This document shows positions 1 through 5,015 of a stretch of 5,992 nt of DNA, one piece after another. The position numbers and the translations under genes were made by a program. The stretch is from positions 1 through 5,992 of the forward strand of contig CACZOL010000035.1 in NCBI GenBank assembly GCA_902782705.1. The letters are read 5' to 3'. The stretch's first letter is position 1. Each line of letters opens with the position of its first letter. The DNA is from an uncultured Selenomonadaceae bacterium. Its GTDB lineage: Bacteria; Bacillota; Negativicutes; Selenomonadales; Selenomonadaceae. The notes beneath the pieces were generated by a model, which was given only the letters and a program-made list of their open reading frames with translations, ran no database searches and was not told the DNA's origin.

Positions 1-1
1 C

Positions 2-616
2 GATCTGCCGCCGGAGTTTGCGGCGAAGTGCGATGCGTTTTTGAAGATCGTACCGGAATTCATGCAGGAATATGAGGATATCCTGACGGGCAACGAGATC
101 CTCCAGCACCGACTGCACGGGACATCCCCCATGACGAAAGAGCAGGCGCTCAGCCACAACATGACGGGGCCGAATATCCGCGCGGTGGGTATTCCTTTCG
201 ATATTCGCAAAGTGGACGGGTACAGCGTCTATCCGAAATTCGAGTTTGACGTTCCGGTTGGGGAAAACGGCGACAACTGGGATCGGTACCGGGTTCGCTA
301 TCTGGAGATCAACGAGAGCGCAAAAATCGTCCGGCAGGCGCTGGACGGACTGCCGGAAGGCGATATCATGGCGAAGTTCCCGAAGGTATTGCGTCCGCCG
401 AAAGGCGAAGTATACAGCCGGACGGAGGGCACGAGGGGCGAGCTTGGATTCTACATCGTCAGCGACGGCTCGACGAAGCCGTATCGCGTGCATATCCGCC
501 GTCCTTCTTTCATAAATCTGCAGGGACTTGACGATATGTGTCGGGGAATGCTGATCGGCGATTCGGTCGCCGCGTTTTCCGCCATTGATCCGCTGATGGG
601 GGAGGTGGACTGCTGA
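2..616 (+). CDS. nuoD: NADH-quinone oxidoreductase subunit D (NuoD), 3' part
   Basis: Complex I 49-kDa-type subunit of the peripheral arm, which with NuoB forms the quinone-reduction site. The frame is open from base 2, so the gene starts upstream; the 204 residues seen are about the C-terminal half of a family protein of roughly 370-400 residues. Visible family motifs, numbered within the fragment, are TGP (55-57), FDVPVGENGD (82-91), RGELGFY (145-151), YRVHIRRPSF (161-170) and the terminal DPLMGEVD (196-203). The hydrogenase-type DPCxxC ending is absent, which separates it from [NiFe]-hydrogenase large subunits. The quinone-binding His and Tyr of the family lie upstream of this window. Oddity: the last residue is Cys where the family usually ends in GEVDR. 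The stop codon shares one base with the nuoH start, so the two genes are probably translationally coupled. A TTG at 41 is internal, not a start. Confidence 0.95.
   Translation, partial: DLPPEFAAKCDAFLKIVPEFMQEYEDILTGNEILQHRLHGTSPMTKEQALSHNMTGPNIRAVGIPFDIRKVDGYSVYPKFEFDVPVGENGDNWDRYRVRYLEINESAKIVRQALDGLPEGDIMAKFPKVLRPPKGEVYSRTEGTRGELGFYIVSDGSTKPYRVHIRRPSFINLQGLDDMCRGMLIGDSVAAFSAIDPLMGEVDC
598..608 (+). promoter_or_regulatory. Ribosome binding site of nuoH inside the end of nuoD
   Basis: GGGGGAGGTGG contains GGAGGT, 9 bases before the ATG at 616. The same bases encode the conserved Gly-Glu-Val of NuoD's terminal motif, so the site is both coding and regulatory. It supports the 616 start. Confidence 0.8.
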
Positions 617-1677
617 TGGAGTTGTGGAATGCGATCATGGAGCGGGGCGTCGTGGGAACGGCGGCTGAACTGCTGCATGAACTGTTCATGCTGATTTTCG
701 GCAGCGAACTGGTTGCGGGTATTTTGATGAAGTGCGTCGGCATCGGTGCGATTCTCGGCCTGATCTCGGTGGCGGCGATTGTCTTCACGTATGGGGAGCG
801 CAAAGTTTGCGCTTTCATGCAGGTGCGTATCGGCCCGAACCGCGTCGGCGGACGGTACGGTTTGCTACAGCCTATCGCGGATATGCTGAAACTGATGAGC
901 AAAGAGGACATCATCCCGGAGGGGTGCGACCGGGTGGTTTGGGCGCTTGGCCCCATGCTGCTCTTTGTGCCCACGGCGCTCATCTATGCCTTTTTCCCGT
1001 TTGACAAGGGCGTGGCGTTAGCCGACGTGAATGTTGGCATCTTCCTGATGCTGGCCATCTCTTCCCAGGCGGTGCTGCCGTTCTTGATCAGCGGCTACGC
1101 GTCCAACAGCAAATACGCGTTCATCGGCGGCATGCGCACGGTGGCGCAGATGCTTTCCTATGAAGCGCCGATGATCTTTTCTCTGCTCGGCGTCGTGATG
1201 CTTTCCGGCTCCATGCGCATGTGCGATATCGTGGATGCGCAGAGCCAGCAGCTTTGGTTCATCCTGATGCAGCCGATTGCATTCGTGGTCTTTGTGATTT
1301 CCGCCACGGCGGAGACGAACCGCGTTCCTTTCGACCTTGTGGAAGGCGAGGCGGAGATTGTCGCAGGGCCTTTCGCCGAGTACAGCGGTATGCGCTGGGC
1401 GCTCTTCTTCCTTGCCGAGTACGCGAATCTTTTGTCCGTCTCGATCTTGACGACGGTGTTTTTCCTTGGCGGCTGGAACGGGCCGTTTTTGCCGGGCGCC
1501 GTCTGGTTCGGTCTGAAAGTATTGGCGATGGTCTTTGTGTTCATGTGGTTCCGCTGGACGTTTCCGCGCACGCGTATTGACCAGATGCTCGCCTTTAGCT
1601 GGAAAATCCTGTTGCCGCTGGCGCTCGCCAATGTGCTTTTCACCGGCGTGGGCATTTACGCGCGGCAATGGTTTTAA
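616..1677 (+). CDS. nuoH: NADH-quinone oxidoreductase subunit H (NuoH)
   Basis: Membrane heel subunit (ND1 homologue) of complex I. It forms the quinone entry chamber and links quinone chemistry to the proton channels. At 353 residues it has the normal family length. Family motifs are clear: GERKVCAFMQVRIGPNRVGG (60-79), GLLQPIADMLKLMSKEDIIP (82-101), AQMLSYEAP (177-185, with Glu183), AETNRVPFD (232-240) and the acidic loop VEGEAEIVAGP (242-252), then AEYSGMRWALFFLAEY (254-269). The loop glutamates 243, 245 and 247 match those of the usual PEAESE motif, although its Pro and Ser are replaced by Val and Ala. About eight hydrophobic membrane segments can be picked out. The ATG at 616 sits in a TGATG overlap with nuoD and has a strong ribosome site. 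Lying directly after nuoD, with no nuoG between, is the arrangement of 11-subunit complex I. Confidence 0.97.
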   Translation: MELWNAIMERGVVGTAAELLHELFMLIFGSELVAGILMKCVGIGAILGLISVAAIVFTYGERKVCAFMQVRIGPNRVGGRYGLLQPIADMLKLMSKEDIIPEGCDRVVWALGPMLLFVPTALIYAFFPFDKGVALADVNVGIFLMLAISSQAVLPFLISGYASNSKYAFIGGMRTVAQMLSYEAPMIFSLLGVVMLSGSMRMCDIVDAQSQQLWFILMQPIAFVVFVISATAETNRVPFDLVEGEAEIVAGPFAEYSGMRWALFFLAEYANLLSVSILTTVFFLGGWNGPFLPGAVWFGLKVLAMVFVFMWFRWTFPRTRIDQMLAFSWKILLPLALANVLFTGVGIYARQWF

Positions 1678-1679
1678 AT

Positions 1680-1686
1680 AAGGAGG
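1680..1686 (+). promoter_or_regulatory. Ribosome binding site of nuoI
   Basis: AAGGAGG lies in the 16-base gap between nuoH and nuoI, 7 bases before the ATG at 1694. It is a near-perfect match to the 16S rRNA tail and fixes the nuoI start. Confidence 0.85.
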
Positions 1687-1693
1687 CTGACGA

Positions 1694-2185
1694 ATGATTG
1701 GAGAAGGCCTTTTAACGGGTATGGGCGTCACCTGGAAACATTTCTGGGGCAAGAAAGAGACGTTCTGCTATCCGGAGGAGAAGCTGCCGATGACGGAGCG
1801 GTTTCGCGGCGGTCATCTGGTGCTCGATCATAAGAAGTGCATTGCCTGCTCGCTCTGCTCGCTGGCGTGCCCGAATCAGGCGATCAAGCTGAAGATCGTA
1901 CCGGACGCGAAAAAGAAGCGGCACATGCAAAGCTACGTCCACCTCGTCGGGCGATGCCTGTACTGCAATATGTGCGTGGAGGCGTGCAATACCCACGCGC
2001 TCTCGTGGGACAAAAATTACGCGATCTCGACTTGGCACAGAGAGGAAATGGAAGACGAACTCGTAACCGCCGAGGGCAAGGCGTATTTTGAAGAAGTGAT
2101 GGCAAAAGCGAAAGCCGAAGCCGAGGCGGAAGCCGCGGCCAAAGCGGAAGCGGAAAAACAAAAGAACGAGGGAGGTGACGCCTGA
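1694..2185 (+). CDS. nuoI: NADH-quinone oxidoreductase subunit I (NuoI), 2x[4Fe-4S]
   Basis: Peripheral-arm ferredoxin-like subunit that carries clusters N6a and N6b and passes electrons to NuoB. It has 163 residues. An N-terminal amphipathic stretch (about 4-20, GLLTGMGVTWKHFWGKK) matches the membrane-lying helix of the family and is followed by YPEEK (26-30). The first cluster motif is CIACSLCSLACP (Cys49, 52, 55, 59); the second is CLYCNMCVEACN (Cys88, 91, 94, 98). All eight cysteines are present. Oddities: Asn99 replaces the proline that normally follows the last cysteine; the spacer before the first motif (FRGGHLVLDHKK) is shorter than in proteobacterial NuoI; and the C-terminus (about 137-157) is an Ala/Lys/Glu low-complexity tail. 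The gene overlaps nuoJ by one base (TGATG). Confidence 0.96.
   Translation: MIGEGLLTGMGVTWKHFWGKKETFCYPEEKLPMTERFRGGHLVLDHKKCIACSLCSLACPNQAIKLKIVPDAKKKRHMQSYVHLVGRCLYCNMCVEACNTHALSWDKNYAISTWHREEMEDELVTAEGKAYFEEVMAKAKAEAEAEAAAKAEAEKQKNEGGDA
2102..2164 (+). repeat. Ala/Lys/Glu low-complexity tail coding sequence in nuoI
   Basis: Residues 137-157 of NuoI consist only of Ala, Lys and Glu, plus one Gln. They are encoded by imperfect repeats of GCN-GAR and GCN-AAR codons. The segment should form a charged, solvent-exposed helix after the ferredoxin fold. It uses mixed synonymous codons (GCC, GCG, GCA), so it does not look like a recent simple-repeat expansion. Confidence 0.75.
2170..2177 (+). promoter_or_regulatory. 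Ribosome binding site of nuoJ inside the end of nuoI
   Basis: GGGAGGTG contains GGAGGT, 8 bases before the ATG at 2185. It lies in the last codons of nuoI, which encode Gly-Gly-Asp. It supports the 2185 start and hence the long NuoJ N-terminus. Confidence 0.8.
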
Positions 2186-2763
2186 TGGACGCGGTTTTAG
2201 GGCAGGTGCACGGGCTGGTCGCTTGGGCGCTCTCTCTGGCGAACGATTACGACGTGCCGAGTCTGATCGAGGCGGGCGTATTCTTCCTGTTCGCGGGGCT
2301 TGCGTTGCTTTTCGCCTGCGGCGTCGTTTTCTTCCGGAACGTCGTACACAGCGCGCTGTCGCTGACGGCGACATTCATCTGCGTCGCGTGTCTGTATCTT
2401 TCCATCGGCGCGGAGTTCATGGGCGCGGTACAGATCCTTGTTTACGGCGGCGCAGTGGCGGTACTGATCGTCATGGCAATCATGCTGACGCGGCGCGACG
2501 ACATGGGACATTCCAATCCGTCGCGGGGGCTGATACACCATGTGATGGCGGCGGGTGTGACAGGGCTGTTCCTTTTGGGTATGGCGGCGGTGGCGATCTT
2601 TTCGCCGTTCAGGTCTGCGGCGCAGCCTCTCGGAGACGCCGCGCCGGGTCTTGCGGATTTGATGCTCACGCATTATGTGCTGCCTTTCGAGGTTATCGCT
2701 GTCCTGCTTCTGATTGCGATGATCGGGGCGATCGTTTTGGCAAAGGGGGCGGACGAGCGATGA
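2185..2763 (+). CDS. nuoJ: NADH-quinone oxidoreductase subunit J (NuoJ)
   Basis: Membrane subunit (ND6 homologue) next to NuoH and NuoK. Its third helix carries a pi-bulge thought to help couple quinone reduction to proton movement. It has 192 residues and about five hydrophobic segments. Diagnostic motifs are FFRNVVHSALSL (49-60), then GAEFMGAVQILVYGGAVAVL (75-94) with Glu77 and the pi-bulge Tyr87, and near the end YVLPFEVIAVLLLIAMIGAI (164-183). Family members usually begin almost at the first membrane helix; here about 28 residues precede it, including a partly hydrophobic stretch (HGLVAWALSLA, 9-19). The start is supported by the TGATG overlap with nuoI and the GGAGGT upstream, and I see no good internal alternative. 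The stop overlaps the start of nuoK. Confidence 0.95.
   Translation: MDAVLGQVHGLVAWALSLANDYDVPSLIEAGVFFLFAGLALLFACGVVFFRNVVHSALSLTATFICVACLYLSIGAEFMGAVQILVYGGAVAVLIVMAIMLTRRDDMGHSNPSRGLIHHVMAAGVTGLFLLGMAAVAIFSPFRSAAQPLGDAAPGLADLMLTHYVLPFEVIAVLLLIAMIGAIVLAKGADER
2742..2749 (+). promoter_or_regulatory. Probable ribosome binding site of nuoK inside the end of nuoJ
   Basis: AAAGGGGG differs from the ideal AAAGGAGG by a G that can still form a G:U pair with the 16S rRNA tail. It ends 10 bases before the ATG at 2760 and 13 before the ATG at 2763, so it favours 2760. It is weaker than the GGAGGT sites of nuoH, nuoJ and nuoM. Confidence 0.55.
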
Positions 2764-3104
2764 TGAACTTCATGGAGTTTATGCAGCTTGCGACCCACGT
2801 CGGGCTCCATCATTTCCTGCTCCTGTCGGCAATCCTGTTTTCCATCGGGCTTTTCGGCCTGTTGACGAAAAAAGGCTTGATTCCGCTTCTGATGTGCGTG
2901 GAGCTGATGCTGAACGCGGTCAATATCAATCTGGTGGCGTTTAACCAGTATATGCCGGTTCCCGATTATTCGGGACAACTGATGGCGATCTTCTCCGTCG
3001 CGGTGGCGGCGTCCGAAATCGCGGTGGGCGTGGCGCTTACGTTCCGCATTTACCGCGATCGCGGCACGGTCAACGTCGACGAGCTGAAAGAACTGAAGGG
3101 ATAA
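2760..3104 (+). CDS. nuoK: NADH-quinone oxidoreductase subunit K (NuoK)
   Basis: Small three-helix membrane subunit (ND4L homologue), part of the central proton pathway between NuoJ and NuoN. It has 114 residues from the first ATG; the E. coli protein has 100, and the surplus is at the N-terminus (MMNFMEFMQLATH). Family motifs are LLSAILFSIGLFGLL (21-35), MCVELMLNAVNINLVAFNQY (45-64) and AVAASEIAVGVAL (81-93). Glu48 and Glu86 align with E. coli Glu36 and Glu72, the two membrane glutamates important for proton translocation. The start is ambiguous: ATG at 2760 gives a 4-base ATGA overlap with nuoJ, while ATG at 2763 gives a 1-base TGATG overlap like other junctions in this operon. Ribosome-site spacing favours 2760, and the choice changes only one Met. 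An ATG at 2772 lacks a ribosome site. Confidence 0.95.
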   Translation: MMNFMEFMQLATHVGLHHFLLLSAILFSIGLFGLLTKKGLIPLLMCVELMLNAVNINLVAFNQYMPVPDYSGQLMAIFSVAVAASEIAVGVALTFRIYRDRGTVNVDELKELKG

Positions 3105-3112
3105 GGGGGGAG
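3105..3112 (+). promoter_or_regulatory. Ribosome binding site of nuoL
   Basis: GGGGGGAG follows the nuoK stop directly; with the two As of that stop it reads AAGGGGGG. Spacing of about 7 bases from AAGGGGG to the ATG at 3117 is good, whereas the adjacent TTG at 3114 would be too close. It therefore decides for the ATG start. Confidence 0.7.
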
Positions 3113-3116
3113 CTTG

Positions 3117-5015
3117 ATGATTGATTTTGCGCTTTATCACGCATGGCTGATTCCGCTCCTTCCGGCGCTGGCATTTCTCATCATCGGGCTGGGGACGCGT
3201 CAGGACAAAAAGAAGTCGGCGATCATCGGCATTACGGCCATCGGCGCCAGCTTCCTGCTCTCGCTCGGCGTCGTCGGCGCGGTGCTGACGAAACGTCTCG
3301 TCATGGCGGCTCCCTTCGTCATGAAGACGGTCTGGGCGCGTATCGGCGATATGGAGCTCGGCATGGGCGTGCTGATCGATCCGCTGACGGCGATGATGCT
3401 CGTCGTGGTCACGACGGTGGCCCTTATGGTCAATATCTATTCCGTCGGATACATGGAGCACGATCCGGGGATGGGCCGCTTCTTTGCGTTCCTGTCTCTG
3501 TTTGCGGCGTCGATGCTCGGCCTCGTCATTTCCCTGAACTTTTTGCAGATGTATATCTTCTGGGAAGGCGTCGGCCTTTGCTCATATCTTTTGATTGGAT
3601 TCTACTATTACAAGATTTCCGCGCGGGAGGCCGCGAAAAAGGCGTTCATCACCACGCGTATCGGTGATTTCGGAATGCTGCTCGGCATCCTGCTTTTGCA
3701 GATCACCTTCGGCACGGTGGACTTCGTTGCGCTGAAATCGATGCTTCCCAATTATATCTGGGTGTCGGGCACGAGCTTCCTGACGGTCATCGGATTGCTG
3801 CTTTTCATTGGTCCGATCGGCAAATCGGGACAGTTCCCGCTCCATGTCTGGCTGCCGGACGCGATGGAAGGCCCTACGCCCGTTTCCGCGCTGATTCACG
3901 CGGCAACGATGGTCGTGGCCGGCGTTTATTTGATCGGGCGCGCCTATTTCATTTTCGCGGAGCTTCCGATCGTAATGAGCGTGATTGCGTGGCTCGGCGG
4001 ATTTACAGCGTTTTTCGCGGCGACGATCGCGATCACGCAGCGGCCTTTCAAGCGCATTCTCGCATACTCGACCATCAGTCAGCTCGGCTATATGATGCTG
4101 GCTCTCGGCGTCGGGTCGCTGACGGCCTCGATGTTCCACCTGATGACCCACGCGTTCTTCAAGGCGCTGATGTTCCTCTGTGCCGGCGCGGTCATCGAGG
4201 CGATGCACGAGGAAGCGGACATTTTCAAGATGGGCGGTCTTCGCCATCGTATGCCCGTGACCTTTAAGTGCATGACCATCGGCGTGCTGGCGATTGCCGG
4301 ACTTCCGCCCTTCGCCGGATTTTTCTCGAAAGACGCGATTCTTGCCGCCGCCGCAGAAGTCAGCTTCCCGCTTTACCTGCTGGCTTCGATTACGGCCTTC
4401 ATGACGGCGTTTTACATGTCGCGCCTGCTGTTCGTCGCCTTCTTCGGCGAGGTCAGCGACGACTGCCCCGCGCAGGAGACGAACGCGTTCATGCGCTGGC
4501 CCCTTGTCGTGCTTGCGGTGCTCTCCGTCGTCAGCGGCGCATGGGGACATTTCGCGGGATTCAGCGATTGGGTGTTTTACGGCGTACATGAGGAAGAGGC
4601 GATCAACTGGACGATTGCGGGCAGCTCCATCGTGCTTTCCCTGTTCGCGATGTGGTTGGCCTATCAGATTTATGTCGAAAAGCGCTGGTCGTCCCATCAG
4701 ATTGCGCGGCGGCTCGGCGTGCTTTACGATCTGAGCTTTCACGCTTACTATATCGACGAGATTTACGCGTTTATCCGTGAATTGACCGTCGACAAAGCGG
4801 GACGGCTCGCATACTGGATCGATACGCATATCGTCGACGGCGTCGTACACGGCCTCGGCCGTATGACGCGCGGACTCAGCGTTTTGCTGGCGCTGCCGCA
4901 GAACGGCGACGCGCAGCGGTACGTCGCATTCTTCTATACCGGCGTCATCGCGCTGGTGGCGTACAGCCTGTTTTACGCGGTGAAAATACTTTCGGTGACG
5001 GGAGGTGCGTTCTGA
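3117..5015 (+). CDS. nuoL: NADH-quinone oxidoreductase subunit L (NuoL)
   Basis: Distal antiporter-like proton-pumping subunit (ND5 homologue). At 632 residues it is close to the E. coli length of about 613 and includes the long C-terminal extension specific to NuoL. Motifs include IDPLTAMML (87-95), FWEGVGLCSYLLIGFYYY (148-165), TTRIGDFG (179-186), GPIGKSGQFPLHVWLPDAME (232-251), GPTPVSALIHAATMVVAGVY (252-271), THAFFKALMFL (344-354) and GFFSKDAIL (401-409). The residues for proton transfer appear intact: Glu150, Lys236, Lys349 and Lys405 correspond to E. coli Glu144, Lys229, Lys342 and Lys399. The C-terminal part (about 520-632) fits the lateral helix and final anchor helix, with DLSFHAYYIDEIY at 538-550. 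The ATG is chosen over the TTG at 3114 on ribosome-site spacing. The gene overlaps nuoM by one base (TGATG). Confidence 0.97.
   Translation: MIDFALYHAWLIPLLPALAFLIIGLGTRQDKKKSAIIGITAIGASFLLSLGVVGAVLTKRLVMAAPFVMKTVWARIGDMELGMGVLIDPLTAMMLVVVTTVALMVNIYSVGYMEHDPGMGRFFAFLSLFAASMLGLVISLNFLQMYIFWEGVGLCSYLLIGFYYYKISAREAAKKAFITTRIGDFGMLLGILLLQITFGTVDFVALKSMLPNYIWVSGTSFLTVIGLLLFIGPIGKSGQFPLHVWLPDAMEGPTPVSALIHAATMVVAGVYLIGRAYFIFAELPIVMSVIAWLGGFTAFFAATIAITQRPFKRILAYSTISQLGYMMLALGVGSLTASMFHLMTHAFFKALMFLCAGAVIEAMHEEADIFKMGGLRHRMPVTFKCMTIGVLAIAGLPPFAGFFSKDAILAAAAEVSFPLYLLASITAFMTAFYMSRLLFVAFFGEVSDDCPAQETNAFMRWPLVVLAVLSVVSGAWGHFAGFSDWVFYGVHEEEAINWTIAGSSIVLSLFAMWLAYQIYVEKRWSSHQIARRLGVLYDLSFHAYYIDEIYAFIRELTVDKAGRLAYWIDTHIVDGVVHGLGRMTRGLSVLLALPQNGDAQRYVAFFYTGVIALVAYSLFYAVKILSVTGGAF
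5000..5007 (+). promoter_or_regulatory. Ribosome binding site of nuoM inside the end of nuoL
   Basis: GGGAGGTG contains GGAGGT, 8 bases before the ATG at 5015. It lies within the last codons of nuoL (Gly-Gly-Ala). Sequence and spacing are almost identical to the nuoJ site. Confidence 0.8.

Noticed and set aside
42..57. 16-base exact repeat shared with 1890-1905
   Set aside because: Both copies encode Leu-Lys-Ile-Val-Pro in unrelated genes (nuoD and nuoI). With only two copies and no flanking similarity, chance is the simplest explanation.
1678..1693. Possible internal promoter or terminator between nuoH and nuoI
   Set aside because: The 16-base gap holds only a ribosome site. There is no hairpin and no room for a promoter, and no other gap in the window is larger.
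2175..3104. 309-codon open frame that would fuse an unknown Arg/Gly-rich N-terminus to NuoK
   Set aside because: The first 195 codons are nuoJ read in the wrong frame. NuoK has its own start at 2760 and normal family length from there.
3114..3116. TTG as the nuoL start
   Set aside because: It adds one residue only, is too close to the ribosome site, and sits directly before an ATG.
3582..4850. 422-codon open frame on the minus strand opposite nuoL
   Set aside because: Its product is rich in Arg, His, Gln and Glu with no recognisable motif, as expected for the complement of a G+C-rich membrane-protein gene. nuoL on the plus strand is certain.
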